Shown here in pieces: positions 1 through 7,293 of a stretch of 64,000 nucleotides of DNA. The notes under the pieces were generated by a model. It ran no database searches and had not been told where the DNA came from. It saw only the letters and a program-made list of their open reading frames with translations. A program made the position numbers and the translations under genes. Numbering within the stretch: position 1 is the first letter of the stretch; each line of letters starts with the position of its first letter. Source of the stretch: Streptomonospora sp. PA3. GTDB taxonomy: Bacteria; Actinomycetota; Actinomycetes; Streptosporangiales; Streptosporangiaceae. The DNA lies in NCBI RefSeq assembly GCF_009728995.1, contig NZ_VTZW01000003.1:62001-126000 (forward strand), read 5' to 3'.

Positions 1-1649
1 GCGCCCGCAGCGCCCGCGCTGGGGCGGGTGCGGGTGCTGTGATGGGAGTTCCGGGTGCTGGCATCCGGCACAGCACCCGCGCGTTTCCCCTGTTCAGCGC
101 CACTAGCGGGTGCTGTGGGCGCTGCGGGTGCTGTTTTGCACCCACTCTCTAATGCCGTGATGCGGTAGAGCCGCGATCGGTTGCCCGTGGTCTGGCGCTG
201 GGTGTCGTCGACCTCGATACCGATAGCCCGCAGCGCCGGGGCGAGTCGCTTGAGGTAGCCGCCGGCGCGGGTGCTGTCCCGCGGCCACTTCTTCGGCAGA
301 CGCTCGGGTGTTTCGACGGCGTCGAGGATCTGCTGGGCGGTCAAAGTGACACCGTCCGCCCCCGCCTTGCGGACCATGGCGACCACGGCCTGGGCAAAGG
401 GTTCGCCTTCCAGCACGTCGGCGACGGCGTCGCGCGCGCTGGCCTTGTACGTGTCCAGCGTCCGCCAGCCGCGCACCCGGTCGACGGCCGCCAACACCCG
501 GGCGAAGTCGGCCATGCGCGGCCGCTCGGTCAGCTCGACGTCGGGCAGCGCCTTCAGCACGTCGGCGAGCAGGTCGAACAGGCTGGCGAGGATGCCCGCG
601 TGCGCGTCGGCGAAGGCGGTGTCGAGGTCGCCCTCCTCCCGGCGCTTGTGGTCGGGTATCAAGTCCAGTTCGATCGTCAGCAGCCGCTCGGCGAGGTCGC
701 CGGCCAAGGCCCCGGCGTCGATCGTGGTCATAGCCAGCACCCGCCGGAACTCCAGCACGACGACGTCGTCGTCGGAGTAAAGCGCCCGGTCGACGATCCC
801 GTCACCGGTCACCGCGCGGCACAGTGCGTCAGAGAGCCAGTCAGGTAGGTAAGAGACGTTGTCCAGGCACAGCGCCCAGCTGTTGAACGCCTGCACACTC
901 CAGCTGCGCACATCGCGCGGCGCCGTGCGCTTCGGAGCGCCCGAGGGGTCGATGATCCCGATGACCATCTGGGCACCCTTGCTCTTGCCCGTGCCCTGCT
1001 CGCCTCGGAACGTGAGGATCGGGTGCGGCAGGTCGGGGATGAACGCCGCGGCCAGCCACGCCGTCAGCAGCTCGAAGCCGCGGTCGTCGGTGTTGATCAG
1101 ACGCCCCAAGCGGGCGAGCCCATCGCCGTCTCTGACCGGCGCGGGCAGCGGCTTCATGGCGCCCGAGCGGCGGAAAAGCACCGGCGAGCGCGCCTGACGC
1201 CGCCAGCCGTGCGGGCCGATCACCACGCAGGCCCCGTCCGCAGTACCCAGGTCAACCACGATCTCGTCGCCGTTGCGCGCGACCCGCAGGTGCGGCACCC
1301 GCGGGTCGGCCGAGCTGGCAACGCCCTCCAGGACGGTCATGGCGTCGGCGAGCCCTGCCTGCGAGGGGACAGCGCCACCGTTGGTGTCGGTGTAGATGCG
1401 CGCCAACTGGGCGCGCAGCCCCGCCTTTCCGCGCAGCGGCAGGGCGATGTTGGGGCCGTCGAGCGCAACGGCGTAGGCGCGCCCGTCCTCTGCCATGAAG
1501 AACTCATAGCGTTTTCGGGCGAGCGCGACCAACTGCGAGGCTTGGGACGGCCCCTTCTTGTTGCCGCCCTCCTCGACCGTGATGCCGTTGGCCTCCATGA
1601 TGCGGCGCGCCTGCTCGTTGACGTCGTCGCCGTTGTGGTCGTCAGTCAC
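1..1649 (-). CDS. Element replication ATPase/helicase (partial, runs off left edge)
   Basis: This is an open frame read leftward from a GTG at 1649 with no stop before base 1, so at least 549 residues are present and the C-terminus lies outside the window. A Walker A motif, GEQGTGKS, is at about residues 216-223 and a Walker B-like ALCLDN at about 259-264. This arrangement is typical of the D5/superfamily-3-like helicases that accompany primases in phages, satellites and integrative elements. The start overlaps the primase stop as GTGA (1646-1649), so the two are probably translationally coupled. The visible C-terminal tail (from about residue 500) is Ala/Thr/Pro rich, and its DNA carries the GCGGGTGCTGT repeats. 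The likely role is unwinding at the element origin; this is inferred from the motifs and context. Confidence 0.75.
   Translation of the reverse strand, partial: MTDDHNGDDVNEQARRIMEANGITVEEGGNKKGPSQASQLVALARKRYEFFMAEDGRAYAVALDGPNIALPLRGKAGLRAQLARIYTDTNGGAVPSQAGLADAMTVLEGVASSADPRVPHLRVARNGDEIVVDLGTADGACVVIGPHGWRRQARSPVLFRRSGAMKPLPAPVRDGDGLARLGRLINTDDRGFELLTAWLAAAFIPDLPHPILTFRGEQGTGKSKGAQMVIGIIDPSGAPKRTAPRDVRSWSVQAFNSWALCLDNVSYLPDWLSDALCRAVTGDGIVDRALYSDDDVVVLEFRRVLAMTTIDAGALAGDLAERLLTIELDLIPDHKRREEGDLDTAFADAHAGILASLFDLLADVLKALPDVELTERPRMADFARVLAAVDRVRGWRTLDTYKASARDAVADVLEGEPFAQAVVAMVRKAGADGVTLTAQQILDAVETPERLPKKWPRDSTRAGGYLKRLAPALRAIGIEVDDTQRQTTGNRSRLYRITALESGCKTAPAAPTAPASGAEQGKRAGAVPDASTRNSHHSTRTRPSAGAAG
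30..277. repeat. Iteron-like cluster of GCGGGTGCTGT
   Basis: GCGGGTGCTGT occurs as four exact direct copies (30-40, 106-116, 124-134, 267-277), one exact inverted copy (70-80) and one shortened copy (51-60). All lie inside the 3' part of the replication ATPase gene. The 106 and 124 copies are 18 bases apart. In phage satellites and small replicons, initiator-binding iterons often sit beside or within the replication genes, so this is a candidate origin. Binding is not shown. Confidence 0.5.
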
Positions 1650-2491
1650 CGGGCCGCCTTCCGATACGCGGAGTCGATGGTCTTGCGGGATTCGCCCTCG
1701 GGCAGGCCGACCGCGGTAGCGGCGTCGGTCAGCGCCGCCGCGGCGGCGCTGCGCTCGCCGACGTCGTCGAGGGACTCGAACGCGCGGCAGGCCGCCCAGT
1801 ACAGTCGGGCGTTTCGCTCGCCCTGCCGGGATTCCAAGACGAACCGCACCAGGGCCAGGAGCCGCCGGCCGGGCGGCGCGGTTACGGTCGTCACCCCGCT
1901 CCGGTCTGTCGACCTCGGCGCCGCCTGGAGCGCGGCCACTAGCCACCCGGGGGCTGCGGCGATGGGGCGGTCCTCGGCCACCCGGTAGAGGACGCCGGTG
2001 GCGTGCACGGATCCGGGGCCGATCACGTAGGCGCGCCCCGCCCGCACGTCGCCGTCGAGGTGACCGCGCAGCGCGCCGAGTCCGTTGCCGAGGTCGGCGT
2101 CGGCGGGCGCCCAGTAGTAGTCATGGTGGCCTTTCGCCGTGGTCACGCGCATGGTCGGTGCATGCTGTTCGCCGAGGTCGGCGGCGGCCGCTTCGAGGGC
2201 GCCGGGGCGGTCGGAGTCGACCACCACCAGGCGCTCCCCGCTGGGGCCGCGGGCGGCGCCTACGGCGACGGCCACGTTGCGGTGCCGGCCGTCGAACCAG
2301 CGGAAGGCTTCCCGCTCGTCACTGGTGTAGGTGCGGCTGAAGGGCACGCACGGGTGTTTTCCCCGGTCGGCGCACTCGGTCGGGTCGTGGCCGCGACCGA
2401 TCCCGGTGCACCGGGCGGTTGCGGGGTGGTCGGCCGGGAACACGGGCAAGCCTCGGCTGATCAGCCAGAGGGCGCCGTCTAGCGGAGTCAC
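1646..2491 (-). CDS. Bifunctional primase/polymerase (PrimPol) of the mobile element
   Basis: This 281-residue protein has the N-terminal Prim-Pol fold of actinobacterial integrative elements. An acidic VVDSD motif at about residues 90-94 is the expected metal-binding catalytic pair, and GRAYVIGPGSVH lies further on. A helical C-terminal domain (about 200-281) is typical of replication primases. It would prime and copy element DNA together with the ATPase downstream. The GTG start at 2491 overlaps the preceding stop as GTGA, and its own stop overlaps the next start in the same way. The family assignment is firm; the exact polymerase activity is inferred. Confidence 0.85.
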   Translation of the reverse strand: MTPLDGALWLISRGLPVFPADHPATARCTGIGRGHDPTECADRGKHPCVPFSRTYTSDEREAFRWFDGRHRNVAVAVGAARGPSGERLVVVDSDRPGALEAAAADLGEQHAPTMRVTTAKGHHDYYWAPADADLGNGLGALRGHLDGDVRAGRAYVIGPGSVHATGVLYRVAEDRPIAAAPGWLVAALQAAPRSTDRSGVTTVTAPPGRRLLALVRFVLESRQGERNARLYWAACRAFESLDDVGERSAAAAALTDAATAVGLPEGESRKTIDSAYRKAAR

Positions 2492-2820
2492 CTGCCCTCA
2501 CCTCCGCCCCGGTACCGGCGTGCGATGACGACCCACACGCGGCGTCCGCACCGGGCGCGCCGGATGCCGGCCAGCGCTTCGAGCGCGCGCCCGCGGGCGA
2601 GGTGGTGGTGTCCGCACTGAGGGCAGGCATAGACGGCCGCCCACAGCGTGCGCCCGGGAGCGGGAGCGTAGGCCGAGGCGAAGGCCGAGGGCATGCGATC
2701 GAGGGCGGCCTGTTCGGCGACAGTGGCGGACGCTATGCTCTTGCTAGCTCCTGCATCCACATGAGCGCTTGTGCGACCCTCGGCCCCGCCCGGCCGGGGG
2801 TCGCTGCTTTGTGTGGTCAC
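2488..2820 (-). CDS. Small zinc-finger-like protein of the mobile element
   Basis: This is a 110-residue protein of unknown function. Its second half has C66-x2-C69-G-H-H-H and a further Cys at 91 followed by a strongly basic stretch, which looks like a small zinc-binding, nucleic-acid-associated fold. The first 60 residues look disordered. Both ends overlap neighbours as GTGA (2817-2820 and 2488-2491), so it is made in step with the excisionase-like protein and the primase. Similar short Cys/His proteins are common between the excisionase and primase genes of actinobacterial elements. Its role could be DNA binding or an accessory replication function; I do not recognise a named family. Confidence 0.6.
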   Translation of the reverse strand: MTTQSSDPRPGGAEGRTSAHVDAGASKSIASATVAEQAALDRMPSAFASAYAPAPGRTLWAAVYACPQCGHHHLARGRALEALAGIRRARCGRRVWVVIARRYRGGGEGR

Positions 2821-3023
2821 GCCGCCTCACCGTCCCCGCCCTGCTCGCGCGCCTTCAGCCATGCGATGACTGCGGCCTCGGGGTACCGGACGCGACCGGA
2901 CCGGCCCGGCGAGAGCTTCACGTAGCGCGGGCCGCGCCCCTCGTAACGCATCATCACCAGCGTCTTCGGCCTGACGCCGGCCAGCTCCGCCGCCTGCTCG
3001 GTAGTCAGGTACTTGGTACTCAT
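2817..3023 (-). CDS. AlpA/excisionase-like helix-turn-helix protein
   Basis: This 68-residue protein has a single winged helix-turn-helix of the MerR/AlpA (HTH_17) type: YLTTEQAAELAGVRPKTL, followed by GRGPRYVKL and a C-terminal PEAAVIAWL helix. Such proteins act as excisionases or as activators of excision and replication genes. The ATG at 3023 follows a purine-rich GAAGGTGAGAG. It is the first gene of the leftward replication operon and diverges from the XRE repressor, with a palindrome between the two. Excisionase versus regulator cannot be separated from sequence alone. Confidence 0.75.
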   Translation of the reverse strand: MSTKYLTTEQAAELAGVRPKTLVMMRYEGRGPRYVKLSPGRSGRVRYPEAAVIAWLKAREQGGDGEAA

Positions 3024-3039
3024 CTCTCACCTTCCAAGA

Positions 3040-3058
3040 TTGCACTTTTTAAGTGCAA
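3040..3058. promoter_or_regulatory. Palindromic operator between excisionase and repressor genes
   Basis: TTGCACTT and AAGTGCAA form perfect 8-base arms around three T residues. The site lies 17 bases upstream of the excisionase start and about 80 bases upstream of the repressor start. A TTGACA hexamer at 3065-3070 could serve the rightward unit. The position suggests that the XRE protein binds here and controls both directions, as in divergent lysogeny-type switches. This is inferred from position and symmetry. Confidence 0.6.
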
Positions 3059-3139
3059 CTCTGCTTGACACGAGTGCCTGTGTGCATGAAGCTAGCACAT
3101 GTACGCAGACGCTGCCAGACAGCAAAGGAGGTGACCGGA

Positions 3140-3745
3140 TTGCTCGTTACAGTGGCCCCTATGGCGACGCGAAAGACCAAATTCCATGGCCCAACCACTA
3201 AGACAGTGGCGCAGAACGTCCGACGGCTACGCGAGGGTCAGGGGCTTTCGGCCGCCAAACTCTCTGCTCGGACCGCCGAACTCGGCTACGACATCCCGCG
3301 GGAGGGCATTCAGAAGATCGAGGCCGCGGCGGACGAACGGCCGGGCGCTCGACACGTCAACGCCGACGAACTGATGGTGCTGTCGATCGCGCTCGGTGTG
3401 AACCCCAGCGCCCTGCTGCTTCCTCCGACTCTCGCCGGTTACGCCGAGATCACGGGGAGAGGCGAGTTTCCCGCGGACTACGCCTGGCTGTGGGCGGACG
3501 GGCAGCGGCCTCTGTCTCTCGACCCCGACGACACCGAGATAGCCGCGTTCATCGCCCACGCTCGGCCGCGTGGCACCCGTGCCGGCACCCTCGCCCAGCA
3601 TGGCGAGGTGGCCGACCGGCTCAACCGCACGCGCGCCCAACTCCTCGGCCCTGAACGGCTCGATGAGGACGCACGTGTTCGACCCGGGTACATGCAGGCA
3701 CCGGAGAACGAACAGGAGAGCCCGCCCGATGGCGCGGATACGTGA
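3140..3745 (+). CDS. XRE-family helix-turn-helix regulator of the element
   Basis: This protein of about 201 residues has an N-terminal XRE-type HTH (roughly residues 22-80, from TVAQNVRRLRE to ALGVNPSALLLP) and an uncharacterised C-terminal part. I chose TTG 3140 because the strong Shine-Dalgarno AAAGGAGG at 3124-3131 is ideally spaced for it; the ATG at 3161 is about 30 bases away from that site. It overlaps the integrase gene by 17 bases and shares its direction. It is the probable repressor of the divergent replication operon, comparable in position to Stl in phage-inducible islands. Its ligand or inducer cannot be read from the sequence. Confidence 0.75.
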   Translation: MLVTVAPMATRKTKFHGPTTKTVAQNVRRLREGQGLSAAKLSARTAELGYDIPREGIQKIEAAADERPGARHVNADELMVLSIALGVNPSALLLPPTLAGYAEITGRGEFPADYAWLWADGQRPLSLDPDDTEIAAFIAHARPRGTRAGTLAQHGEVADRLNRTRAQLLGPERLDEDARVRPGYMQAPENEQESPPDGADT

Positions 3746-4835
3746 CCTCTGGAAGAACCGCGACGGCTCGAAGTCGGCGCGCCACGGCAAAGGCAAGCGC
3801 TGGTGTGTCGTGTGGGTCGACCCCGCCGGCGCCGAGAAGTCCAAGAGCTTCCACCGCAAGCCCGACGCCGAGCGCTACGCCGCGACCGTCGAGGCCGACA
3901 TGGCGCGCGGCGCCTACGTCGACCCCGCCCGGGGCCGCATCACGCTCGCCGAGTACGTCGAAAAGCGCTGGAAGCCCGCCCAGCACCACCTGGGCGAGAA
4001 CAGCATGACGACCTACGACCGGCACTGGCGCGTGCGCATCGAGCCGCGCCTGGGGCATCGGCAGCTCGGCAGCCTCACCCGCGCCGACGTGAAACGGCTG
4101 GTCGCCGAGGTCAAGGACACGACGTCGACCTCGACGCTGTACACGACCGTCGCGACGCTGCGCGTCATCCTCGCCTCGGCGGTCGACGATGAACTGATCG
4201 TCGCCAACCCGTGCGCCAGGGTGAAGCTGCCGAAGCGAGAGCAGCACGACGTGACGGTCTTCACCGCCGAGCAGGTCCGCGCGCTCGCCGACGCCATACA
4301 CCCGCGGTTCCGCCTGGCCGTGATCCTGGCGGCCGGCGCCGGGCTCCGGCAGGGCGAAGCACTCGGCCTCACCAAGGCGCGTGTGGAGTTCCTGCGGCGG
4401 CGGCTGCTGGTGCGCAAGCAGATGCAGAACGGCGCACTGGTCGACGTGAAGACCGGTGCGGGGCGGCGCACGGTGCCCCTGGACGACGGCATCCTCGCGG
4501 AGGTCACCGAGCACATGAAGCGGTTCCCGCCGCGCGCCGACGACGGGGTGCTGATCACCAACCCGAACGGATCCTCGGTGCTGCGCAACCGCTTCGGCGA
4601 CGTGTGGCGGGCGGCAGTGAGGAAGGCCGGCATGCCGAAGGGCACGCGCTACCACGACTTGCGGCACTACTACGCCTCGGCGCAGATCGCCGCCGGGGTG
4701 AACGCCAAGGCGATCCAGTCCCGTATGGGGCACGCCACGATCAGCGAGACGTTCGACACCTACGGGCACCTGATGCCCGATCACGAAGACCTCGGCAGGG
4801 GCGCCATGGACGCGGCGCTCGGGTTCGCCGTCTAG
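3729..4835 (+). CDS. int: Tyrosine recombinase integrase
   Basis: This is a 368-residue phage-type integrase. It has an N-terminal arm-binding domain, a SAM-like core-binding domain (about 71-165) and a catalytic domain containing R207 (AGLRQGE), a likely K241, H309-x2-R312 (YHDLRHYYAS), H335 (MGHATISE) and the nucleophile Y345 (FDTYGHLMP). All catalytic positions are intact. The ATG at 3729 is preceded by CAGGAGAG and overlaps the repressor gene. It is the last gene of the element on this side, so the attachment site should lie shortly after 4835. It would catalyse integration and, with the AlpA-like protein, excision. Confidence 0.92.
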   Translation: MARIRDLWKNRDGSKSARHGKGKRWCVVWVDPAGAEKSKSFHRKPDAERYAATVEADMARGAYVDPARGRITLAEYVEKRWKPAQHHLGENSMTTYDRHWRVRIEPRLGHRQLGSLTRADVKRLVAEVKDTTSTSTLYTTVATLRVILASAVDDELIVANPCARVKLPKREQHDVTVFTAEQVRALADAIHPRFRLAVILAAGAGLRQGEALGLTKARVEFLRRRLLVRKQMQNGALVDVKTGAGRRTVPLDDGILAEVTEHMKRFPPRADDGVLITNPNGSSVLRNRFGDVWRAAVRKAGMPKGTRYHDLRHYYASAQIAAGVNAKAIQSRMGHATISETFDTYGHLMPDHEDLGRGAMDAALGFAV

Positions 4836-5208
4836 GTTGCCGCACCCGGTTACCCGCGAGTAGGCGGGACAGATCCGGGATGCAGCCCGATCACAACTGA
4901 ATACCCGCAGGTCGGCGCGTGTCTTGTCACCGAATCCACCGATCGGTCGCTCGATGTCAGCTCTCGGCGTGTTGCCCACTTCCTGCCGGGCGAGGCGGTC
5001 GGCGGGGGTCGGCGGCGCCCGGCGGTCCGCCTTGTCCGACGCACGGGGCGCCCGCGCGGTTCTGCGCGGCGGGTGCGGGCGGCCGGGGCGGGCCGGTCGC
5101 GGTGGCCGGGCGCGGTGGCCGGGCGCGGCCGGAGAGTGCAGTACCGTATCGACTGCGAACCCGCAAGCGGATCGCGCACCCCGTGTACTCCGACCGTTGG
5201 AATCGCCC
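4836..5208. other. Intergenic region holding the element's right boundary
   Basis: These 373 bases lie between the integrase and the first glycosyltransferase. I see no tRNA, no convincing terminator and no gene with an actinobacterial start and domain. The attachment site should be here, but the left end is outside the window, so the core repeat cannot be identified. A TACCGT hexamer at 5142-5147 could be the -10 of the glycosyltransferase promoter. Confidence 0.4.
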
Positions 5209-6213
5209 GTGACCTGGCCGGCCGTATCCGTCGTCATGCCCGTGCTCAACGAGGAGCGCCACCTGGCGTCCGCAGTCCGCCACGTCCTCGCCCAGGACTA
5301 TCCGGGCGAGCTGGAGGTCGTGCTCGCGGTCGGCCCGTGCGCCGACCGCACCCGCGAGGTCGCCGACGGCCTCGCGGAGGCGGACTCGCGGGTGAAGGTC
5401 GTCGACAACCCCACCGGCCGCACGCCGACGGGCCTCAACGCCGCGATCGCCGCGTCCTCGCACAGCATCGTCGCGCGCATCGACGGCCACTCGATGATGC
5501 CCGCCGACTACCTCGCGGTCGCGGTGCGCACCATCGAGGAGACCGGTGCGGACAACGTCGGCGGCATCATGGCGGCCGAGGGCGAGACCCCGTGGGAGAA
5601 GGCGGTCGCCGCCGCCATGACCTCCAAGGTGGGGGTGGGCAACGCCCGCTTCCACACCGGCGGCGAAGGCGGCCCGGCCGACACCGTCTACCTGGGCGTC
5701 TTCCGCCGCTCGGCGCTGGAGCGCGTGGGCGGCTACGACGAGGCGTTCCTGCGCGCCCAGGACTGGGAGATGAACCACCGCATCCGCACCAGCGGCGGCA
5801 CGGTCTGGTTCGAGCCGCGGATGCGCGTCTCCTACCGCCCCCGGCCCACCGTGCGGGCCCTGGCCAAGCAGTACTTCAACTACGGGCGCTGGCGCCGCGT
5901 CGTCTCCCGCCAGCACAAGGGCACCATCAACCTGCGCTACCTCGCACCACCGGTCGCCGTCTGCGCGATCGCGCTGGGCCTGGTGGGCGGAGTGGTGTTC
6001 TGGCCCGCCTGGCTCGTCCCCGGGGCCTATGCCGCCGCGATCCTGGCGGCGTCGTTCCCGCTGGGCCGCGGCCTGCCCGCCAAGGCCCGGATCAGCATCC
6101 CGCTGGCCCTGGCGACCATGCACATGGCCTGGGGCGTCGGCTTCCTCACCAGCCCCCCGAGCCTGGGCGCCGACTCCCGAGTGGCCCGGGCCAACCGCCA
6201 GCAGCCGGCGTAG
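5209..6213 (+). CDS. Family 2 glycosyltransferase with C-terminal membrane segments
   Basis: This is a 334-residue GT2 (ExoA-like) enzyme. The GT-A domain begins at once with VSVVMPVLNEERHLASAV and contains the DGH acidic motif (ARIDGHSMMP) and a later AQDWEMNHRI acidic motif. Two to three hydrophobic segments near the C-terminus (about 250-315) anchor it to the membrane. I chose GTG 5209 because the fold starts immediately after it; upstream in-frame sequence is low-complexity. It probably adds a sugar to a lipid-linked wall polymer precursor. It is the first chromosomal gene after the integrated element. Confidence 0.8.
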   Translation: MTWPAVSVVMPVLNEERHLASAVRHVLAQDYPGELEVVLAVGPCADRTREVADGLAEADSRVKVVDNPTGRTPTGLNAAIAASSHSIVARIDGHSMMPADYLAVAVRTIEETGADNVGGIMAAEGETPWEKAVAAAMTSKVGVGNARFHTGGEGGPADTVYLGVFRRSALERVGGYDEAFLRAQDWEMNHRIRTSGGTVWFEPRMRVSYRPRPTVRALAKQYFNYGRWRRVVSRQHKGTINLRYLAPPVAVCAIALGLVGGVVFWPAWLVPGAYAAAILAASFPLGRGLPAKARISIPLALATMHMAWGVGFLTSPPSLGADSRVARANRQQPA

Positions 6214-6237
6214 GGATCGGCGCGGTCGTCGGCGTCG

Positions 6238-6516
6238 TCACCGCCGATGCTTCCGCTCAGCCATCAGCGCGGAGACGGTCTCTGCGTCGAAGACACTGCC
6301 CTCGGCCAGATTCCGCCGGGATTCGGCGATCTGCTGCATAAGCTCATGGTCGCCGAGGATGTCCAGTGTCTCCTCCAGCGCCTCCAGGCGGTCCGCCGAG
6401 ATCAGGACGGCCGCTTCCCGCCCATAGCGCGTGATGACCACCTTGCCGCAGGTGCTTTCCACCTCGTCGATCAGCTCAGGCAGCCGGTCGCGGGCGTGCG
6501 TGTGGAACCGGCGGGC
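6238..6516 (-). pseudogene. Orphan Phd/YefM-type antitoxin remnant without a normal start
   Basis: The frame encodes a clear Phd/YefM antitoxin: ARDRLPELIDEV, then GKVVITRYGREAAVLIS and a LEALEETLDIL helix. The first in-frame ATG, GTG or TTG is the GTG at 6462, which removes the conserved N-terminal helix. Upstream, the frame runs straight back to the stop codon of the phosphodiesterase gene at 6517-6519. No toxin gene lies on either side. It is either a decayed antitoxin or a shortened 74-residue protein (6238-6462) that has lost most of its DNA-binding part. Confidence 0.55.
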
Positions 6517-7293
6517 TCAGTGTTCCTTCAGTGCCGCCACGACTCCCGGCACGTCGTCGACGACCACGGCGTCCACGCCCGCCTCGGTGAAGCGGGCGGC
6601 GTCGACCGGGTCGGGGCACCAGGTGACGACCTCCAGGCCCGCTCGGTGGGCGATGCCGACCGTGTAGGCCACCTCGCGGCGTCCCGGGCGCGGGGCGTCG
6701 CCGGTGAGGCCGAAGGAGCGGGCGTCGATCGCCACCAGGTCGCAGCCCAGGCCGGCGGCGCCGGCCACCGCCTGGTCGAGGGGATTGCGCACGAACGGCA
6801 TCCACGCCAGCGGGATCTCCGGCGCCCCCGCGCGCACCGCCAGCAGGGCGGCGGGATCGAACGAGCAGACGAACACGCGCTCCCGACCGGATGCGGTGCG
6901 GCGGCGCTCGGCCTCGCGGCGCAGGGCGGGCAGCAGCAGTGACGCGGTGCGCCGCTCGGGCGGGTCGGTCGCGTCCTCCATCACCGTCTTGACGTCGACG
7001 TCCACGCCGACGACGGCGGGAACCGCCGCGAACGCCTCCTCCAGCGTGAGCAGGCCCTCCCGGCGGCACACGTCGGCGGAGACGTCCACGATCGGCCGAC
7101 CGTCGGCGAGGGCCGCGTCGTGGTGGATCACCAGCACGTCGTCGGCGGTGCGCCGGACGTCGATCTCGATCCACCGCGCCCCGGCCCCGACCGCCGCCAG
7201 GTAGGACTCCGCGGAGTTCTCCCGGAATCCCGACTCGGTGCCGCGCCCCGATCCGCGGTGCCCGATGACCTCGGGCGCGTCGAAGACGGTCAC
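6517..7293 (-). CDS. Glycerophosphodiester phosphodiesterase
   Basis: This 258-residue TIM-barrel enzyme of the GDPD family hydrolyses glycerophosphodiesters to sn-glycerol phosphate and an alcohol. The expected catalytic motifs are visible: GHRGSG with ENSAES near the N-terminus, EIDVRRTADDVLVIHHD, and a later DVDVK. There is no signal peptide, so it acts in the cytoplasm. The GTG start at 7293 overlaps the stop of the cytidylyltransferase gene as GTGA. A frame open as far as 8154 exists, but the preceding part is the shadow of that gene. The context suggests polymer precursor turnover or glycerol phosphate recycling. Confidence 0.85.
   Translation of the reverse strand: MTVFDAPEVIGHRGSGRGTESGFRENSAESYLAAVGAGARWIEIDVRRTADDVLVIHHDAALADGRPIVDVSADVCRREGLLTLEEAFAAVPAVVGVDVDVKTVMEDATDPPERRTASLLLPALRREAERRRTASGRERVFVCSFDPAALLAVRAGAPEIPLAWMPFVRNPLDQAVAGAAGLGCDLVAIDARSFGLTGDAPRPGRREVAYTVGIAHRAGLEVVTWCPDPVDAARFTEAGVDAVVVDDVPGVVAALKEH

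Noticed and set aside
3040-3058. Intrinsic terminator reading of the palindrome
   Set aside because: It lies between divergent start regions, has no following U-tract and is far from any gene end, so an operator is more likely.
4836-5208. tRNA gene as attachment site next to the integrase
   Set aside because: No cloverleaf, T-loop consensus or CCA-proximal acceptor sequence could be found on either strand.
3621-5249. A leftward open frame of 542 codons opposite the integrase
   Set aside because: It is antisense to an integrase with intact catalytic residues and shows no protein family; high GC keeps the third frame open.
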